Part shown: positions 35,564 through 45,540 of the stretch, one piece after another | Layout: each line of letters begins with the position of its first letter | Numbering within the stretch: position 1 is the first letter of the stretch | Origin: Rhodospirillales bacterium | GTDB taxonomy: Bacteria; Pseudomonadota; Alphaproteobacteria; Rhodospirillales; JAPHRK01 | Direction: 5' to 3' | Assembly: GCA_026196105.1 (NCBI GenBank) | Contig: JAPHRK010000015.1 | Coordinates: 1-64,000, forward strand | Length of the DNA stretch: 64,000 nt | Made by a program: the position numbers and the translations under genes | The notes under the pieces: generated by a model | What the model was told of the DNA's origin: nothing | Seen by the model: only the letters and a program-made list of their open reading frames with translations | Database searches by the model: none

Positions 35564-36511
35564 ATGGAAACTTTACGGCTCACAGATAACGCACAGTCCA
35601 TTAAGAAAGCCAGCGCCTTGATAAATCAAGAAGCGCTCGTGGCTTTTCCAACGGAAACTGTTTATGGACTTGGGGCTGATGCTCGAAGTGACGAAGCCGT
35701 TGCTAAAATTTTTGAAGCAAAAAGCCGCCCCCAATTCAATCCTTTGATTGTTCATGGGCAAAGCAAAGAGTTTCTATCAAACTTTGTCGAGTTTACGCCA
35801 CTGGCCAACAAACTGGCACAAGCTTTTTGGCCTGGCTCCCTTACTTTAGTCCTCAAGAGAAAAGTTGATTGCCCGATTTCTCTATTAGTCAGTGCAGGAT
35901 TAGATTCTATCGCCGTCAGAGTCCCTGACCATCCCTTAGCACAAAACTTATTACGTCAATCACAATGCCCAATAGCAGCCCCTAGCGCTAACCGCTCTGG
36001 CGAAGTTAGTCCAACGTCGGCTGAACACGTTTTAGGTTCTCTTGAGAGCCGAATAGCTGCTGTTTTAGATGGTGGTTCTTGCCGAGTAGGTATTGAATCA
36101 ACTGTTGTTGATCTCTCCAGTGACAAAGTAACATTGCTGCGCCCCGGTGGTGTAGCTGCTGAAGATATTGAAGCTGTAATAGGCCCCCTTGCCCGCCCAA
36201 GTGAAGATCCAACAGCCCCAAAGTCTCCTGGAATGTTAGCAAGACATTATGCACCCAATCGCCCCGTATGCCTTAATAGTTCTAACTTTAAAGAGGGTGA
36301 CGGTATCTTAGGGTTTGGCCCTAAGGCACCAAAGGAATGTTTGAACCTAAGCCCTAAAGGTGATTTGGTAGAAGCGGCGGCAAATTTATTTGCCATGATG
36401 CGACAATTAGATAAACCAAAATTTGACCGAATTGCTGTCATGCCCATTCCTAATCACGGTTTAGGCGAAGCTATTAATGACCGATTAAAACGGGCCGCTA
36501 CACCGCAATAA
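35564..36511 (+). CDS. sua5: L-threonylcarbamoyladenylate synthase (Sua5 type)
   Basis: Makes threonylcarbamoyl-AMP from threonine, bicarbonate and ATP for the t6A modification of ANN-decoding tRNAs. 315 aa from the ATG at 35564 (a GTG 9 bases earlier is possible). The YrdC domain covers about residues 10-200 with FPTETVYGLGADA and the SANRSGE segment; the extra C-terminal Sua5 domain begins after the linker with SPGMLARHYAP, which marks the long form rather than short TsaC. It is followed by a thioesterase gene 16 bases later. Confidence 0.94.
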   Translation: METLRLTDNAQSIKKASALINQEALVAFPTETVYGLGADARSDEAVAKIFEAKSRPQFNPLIVHGQSKEFLSNFVEFTPLANKLAQAFWPGSLTLVLKRKVDCPISLLVSAGLDSIAVRVPDHPLAQNLLRQSQCPIAAPSANRSGEVSPTSAEHVLGSLESRIAAVLDGGSCRVGIESTVVDLSSDKVTLLRPGGVAAEDIEAVIGPLARPSEDPTAPKSPGMLARHYAPNRPVCLNSSNFKEGDGILGFGPKAPKECLNLSPKGDLVEAAANLFAMMRQLDKPKFDRIAVMPIPNHGLGEAINDRLKRAATPQ

Positions 36512-36527
36512 AGGAAGAAGAATTAAG

Positions 36528-37019
36528 ATGGATGATACTGCCTCAAATCCCCCTGAAGGGTTTATACCCTTTCCTGTTGATTTCGGCTTTGTAGGGCTCA
36601 TCGGCCCTCTGTATGCGATGCCTGGGGATGCGCAAGCACGTTTTGGTTTCCGGGTTATGGAAAAACACCTCAATCCTGCCGGTATATGTCACGGAGGCAT
36701 GACCATGGCAGTTGCCGATATGGCCGTTGGTTTTGCCGCCCTAACAGCCTCAAAAGTAAGAGTTTTCCCTCCTTCAATTAATAATACATTTGATTTTCTT
36801 GCACCGGCACAATTAGGAGATTGGTTAGAAACCCGCGTCACTTTCGTTAACCCAACTCGGAGTATGGCATTTGCTGACGGAATTATGCACTGTGATGAAA
36901 AACCGATTTTGCGGTTTAATGGTATCTGTAAATTCCCTCGTCCCGATGACAGTCGTTTTGCGGGCCAAGAAAAATTCAACAAACTTATTGAAATATTTAA
37001 CTCTGGGTCAGGAGACTAA
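36528..37019 (+). CDS. PaaI-family hotdog thioesterase
   Basis: 163 aa hotdog-fold protein predicted to hydrolyse acyl-CoA thioesters. The active-site helix segment NPAGICHGGMTMAVADMAVG (about residues 49-68) with the HGG motif is typical of PaaI/4HBT enzymes, and the following strands fit the fold. The acyl substrate is unknown. AAGGAAG lies upstream of the ATG. It sits between sua5 and an FAD-linked oxidoreductase with short gaps (16 and 2 bases), so it probably shares their transcript. Confidence 0.85.
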   Translation: MDDTASNPPEGFIPFPVDFGFVGLIGPLYAMPGDAQARFGFRVMEKHLNPAGICHGGMTMAVADMAVGFAALTASKVRVFPPSINNTFDFLAPAQLGDWLETRVTFVNPTRSMAFADGIMHCDEKPILRFNGICKFPRPDDSRFAGQEKFNKLIEIFNSGSGD

Positions 37020-37021
37020 CT

Positions 37022-38443
37022 TTGCCCCCTCTCAGTGATACTCTGATTGAGAAATTTAAAGCCGTAGTAGGTATTAGTGGTGTCATAACAGCCCCTGCAG
37101 ACCAAGAGCCCTTTGTAGAAGAAGAACGAGGACTTTACCGTGGAGTTTGCGATGCTGTAATTCTCCCTGCTACCACTGAGCAAGTTTCTCAAGTCGTAAC
37201 AATTTGCTCAGAAAACAATCTTCCAATCACCCCACAAGGCGGAAATACAGGGCTTTGTGGTGGAGCAGTTGCCCATGGTGGGATCATTCTCTCCCTGAAG
37301 AGAATGAATAAAATCCTCAATATTGACCCGCTTAACCAAACCATGACTGTTGAATCAGGCGTTATCCTGGCTTCTATACAAGCAGCTGCTGAAGACACTG
37401 GTTTTCTCTTCCCCTTAAGCTTAGGCGCGGAAGGAAGTTGTCTCATTGGAGGAAATTTAGCCACTAACGCTGGTGGAGTGAACGTCTTGCGCTACGGCAA
37501 CAGTCGAGAATTAGTCCTTGGCTTGGAAGTCGTTCTTGCCGATGGACGAATTTGGAATGGCCTGCGTGGTTTACGAAAAGATAATACTGGCTATGACCTG
37601 AAGCACTTGTTCATGGGGTCAGAAGGCACTCTTGGTATTATCACAAAAGCCGTTCTCAAGCTCTTCCCCTATCCAAAAACCAAAGAAACCGCCCTCCTCG
37701 CCCTCCCGGGTCTTGATGAAGCTGCACAGATTTTTTCTGCATCAAAAGAAAATATGGGGGACAGCCTTAGTGCTTTTGAACTAATCTCCCACACAGCCCT
37801 CTCCCTAACCACTAAGCATATTTCAGGCATTAAAGCCCCATTTGAAAATGTTCACGCTCAGTATGTTTTGATAGAATTCACATCCCCCCAAGAAGGTTCG
37901 AACTTGCGTGATAGTGTTGAAGCGTTTCTTGGCGGAATATTTGAGCAGGGATTAGCTGAAGATGGTGTCATTGCAGAAAGCCAATCTCAGGCCCTCGATC
38001 TCTGGCGTTTGCGAGAATCCATCCCTGAGGCACAAAAAATCGAAGGGGGTAGTATTAAGCACGATGTCTCTGTACCCGTTTCCTCCATAATAGACTTTCT
38101 GACAAAGGCCACTAATTTGGTAGAGGCTGAAATGCCGGGTATTCGGGTCTGTTCATTCGGTCACTTTGGTGATGGCAATATTCACTTCAACCTTACCCAA
38201 CCCAAAGACATGGACCGCCATGCATTTATGGATCAGTGGAACCATTTCAATCGTCTCATCCACGATCTAGTAAATTCCATGGGGGGAAGTTTTAGTGCGG
38301 AACATGGGATTGGTCAGTTGAAGGTTGGAGAACTTGAAAAATATAAAGACCCCGTTGAGCTTGAGCTCATGAAGACAATTAAAAAATCTTTAGATCCGAT
38401 GATGATTTTAAATCCAGGAAAGATCATTAGGAACATACAATAA
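37022..38443 (+). CDS. FAD-linked 2-hydroxyacid dehydrogenase (GlcD/D2HGDH family)
   Basis: 473 aa flavoprotein of the VAO/PCMH type. The FAD-binding region has [13 protein letters not shown] and [10 protein letters not shown] (about residues 75-160), and the C-terminal cap has the metal-binding [11 protein letters not shown] and the AEHGIGQLK segments found in D-lactate and D-2-hydroxyglutarate dehydrogenases. It probably oxidises a D-2-hydroxyacid and passes electrons to an electron-transfer flavoprotein or quinone. Substrate is not decided by sequence alone. The TTG start at 37022, 2 bases after the thioesterase stop, gives the normal N-terminus. Confidence 0.88.
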   Translation: MPPLSDTLIEKFKAVVGISGVITAPADQEPFVEEERGLYRGVCDAVILPATTEQVSQVVTICSENNLPITPQGGNTGLCGGAVAHGGIILSLKRMNKILNIDPLNQTMTVESGVILASIQAAAEDTGFLFPLSLGAEGSCLIGGNLATNAGGVNVLRYGNSRELVLGLEVVLADGRIWNGLRGLRKDNTGYDLKHLFMGSEGTLGIITKAVLKLFPYPKTKETALLALPGLDEAAQIFSASKENMGDSLSAFELISHTALSLTTKHISGIKAPFENVHAQYVLIEFTSPQEGSNLRDSVEAFLGGIFEQGLAEDGVIAESQSQALDLWRLRESIPEAQKIEGGSIKHDVSVPVSSIIDFLTKATNLVEAEMPGIRVCSFGHFGDGNIHFNLTQPKDMDRHAFMDQWNHFNRLIHDLVNSMGGSFSAEHGIGQLKVGELEKYKDPVELELMKTIKKSLDPMMILNPGKIIRNIQ

Positions 38444-38520
38444 TTCTAGCTTCATCATTAAACACTTGCTTTTACACTTTATTTGATAATCATAACCACA
38501 AATTATCAAATGGAGTTTTT

Positions 38521-39939
38521 ATGAAAAGTTACAGTGAAATTTTTGTTGATGGTGAATGGTCACGCCCAAGTGGTACAAACACGATTGATGTTGTAAACCC
38601 AACAACTGAAGCAGTGTGTGGTCGTATTCCAGCCTGCGATGCCAATGATGCAGAGAGAGCCGTTCTTGCTGCCAGAGGTGCCTTTAATCAATGGTCACGA
38701 ACCCCCAAAGCTGAACGAATTGAATATCTGCTCAAAATTCATCAAGGCCTGAAAGAGCGAGCCGGTGAGATTGCCAAAACCATCACAGATGAAGTTGGGA
38801 TGCCTTTAAAGCTTTCAGCAATGATTCAAGCGGGTTCTCCTATCGGACAATTCAAAGGTATGGCCAGAACCACCGAAGCCTTTTCTTTTGAGGAAGAAGT
38901 CGGAAATTCAAGAATTATTCGTGAAGCCGTAGGGGTTACAGTTTGTATCACCCCATGGAACTACCCTCTCCACCAGATTGCGGCAAAAGTAGCCCCTGCC
39001 TTGGCTGCAGGCTGCACCGTTGTTCTAAAACCAAGTGAAGTTGCTCCTCTTAACGCCTTTATTCTTGCTGAAGTTATTGAATCTGTTGGACTACCTAAAG
39101 GGGTATTCAACCTCGTCACCGGTACGGGCACAGAAATCGGTGAGCCTTTGGTTGCCCATCCTGAAGTTGATATGATCTCATTTACCGGATCAACAGGAGC
39201 TGGTCGTGCAATATCAGCAGTAGCCGCTCAGACAATCAAACGAGTCACCCTTGAACTAGGCGGCAAATCAGCAGCAATCGTACTCGAAGATGCTGACTTA
39301 ACCAAAGCAATCAAGGGTATTTTTGGTGCTTGCTATATCAACTCGGGCCAAACCTGCACCGCCCATACACGACTTTTAGTTCCTGAAAGCAAATATGAAG
39401 AAGCTAAAACCATTGCAAAAAAAGTAGCTGAATCCTGGACTGTAGCCGACCCTAATACAGAAAACGCCCGGCTTGGCCCTTTAGTCTCCAAAGATCAATG
39501 GGAAAGGGTTCAAAGCTTCATTTCCAAAGGTCAACAAGAAGGCGCTGAACTCATCAGCGGCGGAGAAGGAAAACCTGAAGGGCTAGAAACAGGTTTCTTC
39601 GTCAAACCAACAGTATTTGGACAGGTCAACCCAAAATCGACAATCGCTCAGGAAGAAATTTTTGGCCCCGTTATGTCAATTATTACCTACCAAACTGAAG
39701 AAGAAGCCGTTTCCATAGCAAACGACTCTATCTATGGGCTTTCTGGCGGTGTTTGGTCTGAAGATCAAGAAAAAGCCATTGAAATTGCAAAGCAATTACG
39801 GACTGGCATGGTAGATATCAATGGAGGAAATTTCAATCCAGCAGCTCCATTTGGAGGCTATAAACAGTCGGGAAATGGCCGTGAATTCGGTAGTTACGGG
39901 CTTGAAGAGTTTTTAGAATTCAAAGCCATTCAACTTTAA
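38521..39939 (+). CDS. NAD(P)-dependent aldehyde dehydrogenase
   Basis: 472 aa. Catalytic residues of the superfamily are present: Cys279 in [11 protein letters not shown], Glu245 in LELGGKS, Asn147 in TPWNYP and Lys170 in LKPSE. The Rossmann motif FTGSTGAGR is near 221-229. The sequence is a general-class enzyme and its aldehyde is unknown; neighbouring acyl-CoA enzymes suggest a carbon-catabolic role. It is separated from the upstream oxidoreductase gene by 77 AT-rich bases and ends in a hairpin terminator. Confidence 0.92.
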   Translation: MKSYSEIFVDGEWSRPSGTNTIDVVNPTTEAVCGRIPACDANDAERAVLAARGAFNQWSRTPKAERIEYLLKIHQGLKERAGEIAKTITDEVGMPLKLSAMIQAGSPIGQFKGMARTTEAFSFEEEVGNSRIIREAVGVTVCITPWNYPLHQIAAKVAPALAAGCTVVLKPSEVAPLNAFILAEVIESVGLPKGVFNLVTGTGTEIGEPLVAHPEVDMISFTGSTGAGRAISAVAAQTIKRVTLELGGKSAAIVLEDADLTKAIKGIFGACYINSGQTCTAHTRLLVPESKYEEAKTIAKKVAESWTVADPNTENARLGPLVSKDQWERVQSFISKGQQEGAELISGGEGKPEGLETGFFVKPTVFGQVNPKSTIAQEEIFGPVMSIITYQTEEEAVSIANDSIYGLSGGVWSEDQEKAIEIAKQLRTGMVDINGGNFNPAAPFGGYKQSGNGREFGSYGLEEFLEFKAIQL

Positions 39940-39953
39940 ATTAAGCTCTCAGT

Positions 39954-39987
39954 AAACAGGGGAGTTTCATTCAAATCTTCCCTGTTT
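39954..39987 (+). terminator. Terminator after the aldehyde dehydrogenase gene
   Basis: AAACAGGGGAG (39954-39964) pairs with CTTCCCTGTTT (39977-39987) with one mismatch and a 12-base loop, 15 bases after the stop. The T-run that follows is short. Confidence 0.7.
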
Positions 39988-40146
39988 GTTGGTCTTATTC
40001 CCTATAGGTAATTTACATTCCCTTACCGTTTTTATTTTGGCTTTCTCACATCTGCACAGTATAGTGCGATTTGCTGGAGCGGAACCTTCGGGGAGTAGGT
40101 CTGGGCAGCAGTATTGTGGGAAATATTAAAAAAGACAGGAAGTAAG

Positions 40147-41937
40147 ATGACCAACTACACCGCCCCCATTGAGGACATGCGTTTCACCTTAGATGAAATC
40201 GCCAATTTGAATGATGTAGCCGCCCTTCCAGGTTTTGAAGATGCTACTCCCGACTTAGTCGAAGCAATCCTTGAAGAAGCCGGTAAATTTGGCAATGAAG
40301 TTTTGGCACCAACCAACCGAAATGGTGACGAACAAGGTAACGTATTAGAAAATGGTGTCGTTCGTACCGCCAATGGCTTTAAAGAAGCCTATCAGCAGTA
40401 TTGGGAAGGCGGCTGGAACAGTGTCATGTTTGACCCAGAATATGGCGGACAAGGGCTTCCCTGGACATTGGCGACAGCGATTGACGAAATCTGGAATTCA
40501 GCCAACATGGCTTGGGGCCTGACAGCAATCCTGACCAAAGGTGCAACTGAAGCTATTCTTGCTCACGGAACCGAAGAGCAAAAACGCACTTATTGTGAGA
40601 AAATGATTTCCGGTGAGTGGACAGGTTCCATGAACCTAACCGAGCCTCAAGCAGGATCTGATTTAGCTGCCATTCGTGCTAAAGCCGTTAAAGAAGGTGA
40701 TCACTACCGTATTTCCGGTCAAAAAATCTTTATCACCAGTGGCGAACACGACATGGTAGAGAACATCATCCATCTTGTCCTCGCCCGTACTCCTGATGCC
40801 CCTCCAGGGGTAAAAGGCATATCTCTTTTCATCGCCCCAAAATTCATGGTTAATGAAGATGGAAGTCTTGGCGATCGTAACGATGTTCGTTGCACTGCTC
40901 TTGAACACAAACTTGGCATCAATGGCAGCCCAACATGCGTCATGTCTTATGGCGACAATGACGGGGCTATTGGCTACCTAGTCGGGCAAGAAGGCATGGG
41001 TCTGATGTGCATGTTCACCATGATGAACAACGCTCGTCTTGCTGTTGGCCTCCAAGGGGTTGGCATTGCTGAACGGGCTTATCAACAAGCCCGTGAATAT
41101 GCAAAAGAACGGGTTCAATCAAAAGCTATCTCCAGCTCAGAAACCGGCCCCTCAACTATTATCAACCATGCTGACGTTCGGCGCATGTTGTTGTCTATGA
41201 AATCGCAAGTTGAAGCCGGACGAGCAATGTCCTATTTCGCAGCAACCCACATTGATCGAGCCCATAAGCACGAAGATGAAAAAACACGTATGGCCTCCAA
41301 CGCTTTGGTTGCCCTGCTTACACCTATCGTAAAATCTTGGAACACTGATATGGGTATCGAAGTTGCCAGCATTGGTATCCAGGTTCACGGTGGAATGGGT
41401 TTCATTGAAGAAACTGGCGCCGCTCAACATTATCGTGACGCACGTATCAACGCTATTTACGAAGGAACTAACGGTATCCAAGCCAATGACTTGGTTGGTC
41501 GTAAAGTCGCCCGTGACGGTGGCACTATCATGAAGGGTTACATTGCACAATTGCGTGAATTTGAAGCCACTCTATCCGCAGCAGGAGATGAGTTCACTAC
41601 GGTTAGCAAAATTTTCACAAGAGGTATCAATGCGCTTGAGAAAACCACCGAGTGGCTCCTTGAAACCAATGCTGATGCACCGAACCTTGTTGCTGGTGGC
41701 TCCGTCCATTATCTCAATCTCGCTGCTTATGTAACGGGCGGATGGCTTCTTGCTAAAGGAGCCCTCGCAGCTCAAGAGAAACTGTCGGCAGGTGAAGGAA
41801 ATGCTGAATTTCTCAAAGGAAAAATCCTGACAACGACGTTCTTCTTCAGCCAATTTGTCTGCCAAGCGGAATCATTGGGTGAAGTCTTTATGGACGGGAG
41901 TGGTACAATTATGGAGATGCCAGAAGACCAATTCTAG
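40147..41937 (+). CDS. Acyl-CoA dehydrogenase, long form
   Basis: 596 aa FAD enzyme of fatty-acid beta-oxidation from the ATG at 40147, which has AGGAAG upstream. The substrate-binding segment MNLTEPQAGSDLA (near residue 160) and the C-terminal YEGTNGIQANDLVGRK, holding the catalytic Glu in the usual place, mark the family. About 120 extra residues at the C-terminus place it in the long, FadE-like subgroup found in alphaproteobacteria, often acting on longer or aromatic acyl-CoAs. It is preceded by a terminator and is probably transcribed alone, 34 bases before lptF. Confidence 0.93.
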   Translation: MTNYTAPIEDMRFTLDEIANLNDVAALPGFEDATPDLVEAILEEAGKFGNEVLAPTNRNGDEQGNVLENGVVRTANGFKEAYQQYWEGGWNSVMFDPEYGGQGLPWTLATAIDEIWNSANMAWGLTAILTKGATEAILAHGTEEQKRTYCEKMISGEWTGSMNLTEPQAGSDLAAIRAKAVKEGDHYRISGQKIFITSGEHDMVENIIHLVLARTPDAPPGVKGISLFIAPKFMVNEDGSLGDRNDVRCTALEHKLGINGSPTCVMSYGDNDGAIGYLVGQEGMGLMCMFTMMNNARLAVGLQGVGIAERAYQQAREYAKERVQSKAISSSETGPSTIINHADVRRMLLSMKSQVEAGRAMSYFAATHIDRAHKHEDEKTRMASNALVALLTPIVKSWNTDMGIEVASIGIQVHGGMGFIEETGAAQHYRDARINAIYEGTNGIQANDLVGRKVARDGGTIMKGYIAQLREFEATLSAAGDEFTTVSKIFTRGINALEKTTEWLLETNADAPNLVAGGSVHYLNLAAYVTGGWLLAKGALAAQEKLSAGEGNAEFLKGKILTTTFFFSQFVCQAESLGEVFMDGSGTIMEMPEDQF

Positions 41938-41971
41938 CTTTAAGGAAGGCGCGAGGGTATAATCCATCGTT

Positions 41972-43105
41972 ATGAACAGAATTACGCGCTACATCATGCT
42001 TCAACTGGCAATCGGGATGATTTTTGTCACCTCGATTTTAACCTGTGTTATATGGCTTGCTTGGTCTTTGAGATTTGTTGAACTCATTGTTAACCAAGGG
42101 GTTTCAGCGGGGACTTTTGCCTACTTAACAGCTTTGATGTTACCTAACTTCCTCCCCTTCGTCTTGCCCTTGGCGATGGCCATTGTTGTTACATTTTTCT
42201 ACAATAAAATGACCACTGACAGAGAGTTAGTGGTCATGCGGGCTTCGGGAATGAGCCAAATAGAAATTGCGAAACCCGCCTTATTTATCTCCAGCATCGT
42301 GATGATCTTAATCTTTGCTGTAAATTTCTACTTTTTGCCTAAGTCTTATCAGAAGTTTCGCGAATTTCAGTGGGAAATCCGTTACAACTACTCCAATGTC
42401 CTCCTTCAAGAAGGAATGTTCAACTCCATCTCTAAAGATATTACCGTTTACGTAAGAGAGCGTAACCGTAATGGTGAGTTGGTTGGCATCTTAGTCCATG
42501 ATAATCGGGTTAATGGACGGCCAGCAACCTTGATGGCAGAACGGGGCGCTCTTGTGGATACGGATAAAGGTGCTCGAGTCGTGATGTTTAGTGGCAACCG
42601 TCAAGTTGTCGACAAAAAAGCCTCAAGCATGTCAATTCTCTATTTTGATCGCTATACCTTTGACATGGAATCAGCCGGAGAAGCCGCCCCCTCTCGATAT
42701 AGAGAAGCACGAGAACGTATGGTCCCAGAGCTCCTTAACGCCAGAACAGACCAAACAATCTTAGATAAAGATCGTGGAAAATTTCTTGTAGAGGGGCATA
42801 ATAGAATTACAGGTCCTTTACTAAGCCTAACATTTACCATAGCTGCTCTGGCTTGTATGATTTCAGGCCCATTCACTCGCCGAGGCCAAGTCAAAAGGGT
42901 TACAGCTGTCGCAGGTTTAGTTATTTTGCTGCAAGGGCTTGTTTTGGGTGTAAATAGTTTCGTTGCCAAAAACTTAGGCATGGCCCCATTAATTTACCTA
43001 ATGGCAATTCTACCAATGATTATTTGCTGGTTTGTCGTTATCAAACCCCATGTCTTTAAGCGCCTCCTTCCCCAAAAAAACGTTTTAGTGAATGAGGGAG
43101 GATAA
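41972..43105 (+). CDS. lptF: Lipopolysaccharide export permease LptF
   Basis: 377 aa inner-membrane subunit of the LptB2FG transporter that extracts lipopolysaccharide and passes it to LptC and LptA. Three membrane segments near the N-terminus (residues 10-30, 55-80, 100-120) and three near the C-terminus frame a periplasmic beta-jellyroll (about 130-270), the LptF/LptG layout. RELVVMRASGMS is the conserved coupling segment. lptG begins 6 bases later. The upstream gene differs from the usual pepA neighbourhood, which is located elsewhere in this window. Confidence 0.93.
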   Translation: MNRITRYIMLQLAIGMIFVTSILTCVIWLAWSLRFVELIVNQGVSAGTFAYLTALMLPNFLPFVLPLAMAIVVTFFYNKMTTDRELVVMRASGMSQIEIAKPALFISSIVMILIFAVNFYFLPKSYQKFREFQWEIRYNYSNVLLQEGMFNSISKDITVYVRERNRNGELVGILVHDNRVNGRPATLMAERGALVDTDKGARVVMFSGNRQVVDKKASSMSILYFDRYTFDMESAGEAAPSRYREARERMVPELLNARTDQTILDKDRGKFLVEGHNRITGPLLSLTFTIAALACMISGPFTRRGQVKRVTAVAGLVILLQGLVLGVNSFVAKNLGMAPLIYLMAILPMIICWFVVIKPHVFKRLLPQKNVLVNEGG

Positions 43106-43111
43106 TAAGAC

Positions 43112-44212
43112 ATGCGTATTTCCCCTATCATGTCGATTTATGTTGGGCGTCAGTTTTTACTTTCGTTCATCACCCTCTTTATCATGTTACTCGCCCTTGT
43201 CTTCTTGTTTGATATTGTTGAGCTTTTAAGAAGAGCCTCTTCAAAATCTGGTATCGGCTTTGCCCTGATCATTGAGTTAGCTCTTTTAAAACTCCCTAAA
43301 ATTGGCAATGAAATTTTTCCATTTTCTGTTCTCTTTGCGGGCATGGTGACCTTTTGGAGGTTGACCAGGAGTCATGAACTTGTTGTGACAAGGGCAGCAG
43401 GGATTTCTGTGTGGCAGTTTTTAGCCCCCTGTCTTTTCATTGCCTTTTTTATCGGACTCTTCCAAATTGGCGTTTTTAATCCTTTATCCTCTGTTTTTCT
43501 CAATCGTTTTGAACAACTTGAGGCGAAACACCTTCGTGGACAAGCAAATCTACTTGCTATTTCCCAGACAGGTTTGTGGTTGAGGCAATCAAACTTAACT
43601 GGGCAATCGGTTGTTCACTCCACCCACGTTTTGCAGCATGGCCAAAACATGGACCTGACTGAAGTTACAATTTTTGCCTATAGGGGGGCTGACAAATTTA
43701 TTCAGCGTATTGAGGCTGAGACAGCACGACTTGAAGATGGGTTTTGGCATCTTAAAAATGCATGGCTTTATGAGCCTGAAGCACCACCTGTTTTTCGTAA
43801 AAAACATTTATTTGAAACAGACCTAACAATCACAAAAATCCAAGATAGTTTTGCCCCTCCAGAAACATTATCTTTTTGGGACCTCCCATCTTTCATTAAA
43901 ACATTGGAAGATGCAGGCTTTTCGGCAATACGCCACCGACTTCACTGGCATAGTTTATTAGCGGCTCCTTTGTTGCTCTGCGCTATGATTTTAATTGCCG
44001 CAACATTTACATTACGCCAAACTACCCGAGGAAGCATGCTGCCAATTATTTCAGGAGGCATTCTTTCTGGATTTTTGCTATATTTTTTCTCAGATCTCGT
44101 ATTTGCTCTTGGACTATCTGATAGCGTTCCGGTAATTCTAGCGGCATGGACGCCTTCAGGCGTCTCAACACTTTTGGGGCTTGCCATGCTGCTTCATCTG
44201 GAAGATGGTTAA
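43112..44212 (+). CDS. lptG: Lipopolysaccharide export permease LptG
   Basis: 366 aa partner of LptF with the same six-helix and periplasmic jellyroll layout; HELVVTRAAGISVWQ near residue 89 is the conserved LptG segment that contacts LptB. It follows lptF by 6 bases. In many alphaproteobacteria lptD comes next, but here surA starts after 47 bases and no lptD is present in the window. Confidence 0.94.
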   Translation: MRISPIMSIYVGRQFLLSFITLFIMLLALVFLFDIVELLRRASSKSGIGFALIIELALLKLPKIGNEIFPFSVLFAGMVTFWRLTRSHELVVTRAAGISVWQFLAPCLFIAFFIGLFQIGVFNPLSSVFLNRFEQLEAKHLRGQANLLAISQTGLWLRQSNLTGQSVVHSTHVLQHGQNMDLTEVTIFAYRGADKFIQRIEAETARLEDGFWHLKNAWLYEPEAPPVFRKKHLFETDLTITKIQDSFAPPETLSFWDLPSFIKTLEDAGFSAIRHRLHWHSLLAAPLLLCAMILIAATFTLRQTTRGSMLPIISGGILSGFLLYFFSDLVFALGLSDSVPVILAAWTPSGVSTLLGLAMLLHLEDG

Positions 44213-44259
44213 AGCATAATTTTTTTGTTTATTAATGAATGAGTAGATAGCAGAATATA

Positions 44260-45528
44260 ATGATGTCACGACTGAAAAAATTTACTTTTATTTTAGCTCT
44301 ACTTCTATGGGCAACACCTACACTCGCCCAGAATGTGTCACGCATTGCAGCTATTGTGAATAATGATGTTATCTCTCTCTTTGATCTCCAGCAGCGAATA
44401 AATCTTGCAATATTTTCTAGCGGTATGAAGAAAAACCAGGAAACGATACAAAAACTTGCCCCTCAAATATTGCGAAGCTTGATAGATGAACGCTTAAAAA
44501 TTCAAGAAGCTGAAAGAAATAAAGTTAAGGTAAATGATACGATTATCAAAAATGCTCTTAATGAAATATCCCAGCGAAATAAAATACCGAACAACGATAT
44601 CCTCGCCTTTATGGAATCAAAAGGCATTGATGGTTCAACACTGAAAGCGCAAACTAAAACATCAATAGCTTGGCAAGAGTTACTCAGACGAAAATCACTC
44701 CGCCAAGGCAAAGTATCTGATGATGAAGTTGATGAAGAAGTTTCCAAAATCAATGCAAATAAAGGCAAGCCTGAACGTTTAGTTTCTGAAATTTTTCTTA
44801 CGGTTGATGATCGAAAAGATGAACCCCAAGTAAAATCACTAGCCAACCGTTTACTCCAACAAATACGTAGCGGTGCAGATTTTGGCCAAACAGCACAACA
44901 ATTTTCTCAAAGCCCCTCAGCAGCGGTTGCTGGAGATTTAGGATGGGTAATCCAAGGGCAGTTAGGTGAGGAACTAGAAGCAAAATTATTGCATATGGAA
45001 ACAGGTGCAATATCAGATCCGATTAGAAGCTTATCTGGCTACCATATCCTTTACGTTAGAAATAAAAGAATTTCAGGTTCGGTTTCAGAAAACGACACCA
45101 AAATTACGTTGGAGCAAGTCGTTATTGGTGTTCCTCCGAAGCCTACCCAAGAAATTCTAAACGCTAAAATGGCTGTCGCCAAACAAGTCGCCATAAGTTC
45201 TCAGAATTGTGCGACCTTCAATGATCTCGGCAAGCAAGTTGGGACAAAAATTTCTGGGAGCCTTGGCACTTTAAAACTTGGGCAATTGCCTCGTCCTATC
45301 AGAGAGAAAGTGTTAACCCTCCCTATAAATAGAGCAAGTGCACCATTTGTTTCAAAAGATGGCATTATGGTTTTGATGGTTTGCAAAAGGGAAAACCCGA
45401 AAGAAACAAATGAAATCGTCAAACGGCAAAATATCAAGAACCGTTTGCAATCTAAAAAAATGGGAATGATTGATCGCCAATTAATGAGAGATTTACGTCG
45501 TTCGGCTTTCATTGACATCCGTATTTAA
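44260..45528 (+). CDS. surA: Periplasmic chaperone/peptidyl-prolyl isomerase SurA
   Basis: 422 aa periplasmic chaperone for outer-membrane proteins. Signal peptide of about 23 residues ends at TLA-Q. The SurA N-terminal domain (about 25-165) contains IVNNDVISLFDLQQRI, and a parvulin isomerase domain follows near 175-275 (SEIFL, GDLGWV, SGYHILYV). The C-terminal region resembles a second, degenerate parvulin domain. Two ATGs in tandem at 44260 and 44263 are equivalent starts. It lies between lptG and pdxA, the usual order apart from missing lptD. Confidence 0.91.
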   Translation: MMSRLKKFTFILALLLWATPTLAQNVSRIAAIVNNDVISLFDLQQRINLAIFSSGMKKNQETIQKLAPQILRSLIDERLKIQEAERNKVKVNDTIIKNALNEISQRNKIPNNDILAFMESKGIDGSTLKAQTKTSIAWQELLRRKSLRQGKVSDDEVDEEVSKINANKGKPERLVSEIFLTVDDRKDEPQVKSLANRLLQQIRSGADFGQTAQQFSQSPSAAVAGDLGWVIQGQLGEELEAKLLHMETGAISDPIRSLSGYHILYVRNKRISGSVSENDTKITLEQVVIGVPPKPTQEILNAKMAVAKQVAISSQNCATFNDLGKQVGTKISGSLGTLKLGQLPRPIREKVLTLPINRASAPFVSKDGIMVLMVCKRENPKETNEIVKRQNIKNRLQSKKMGMIDRQLMRDLRRSAFIDIRI

Positions 45529-45540
45529 TTTGAGGGTTTC

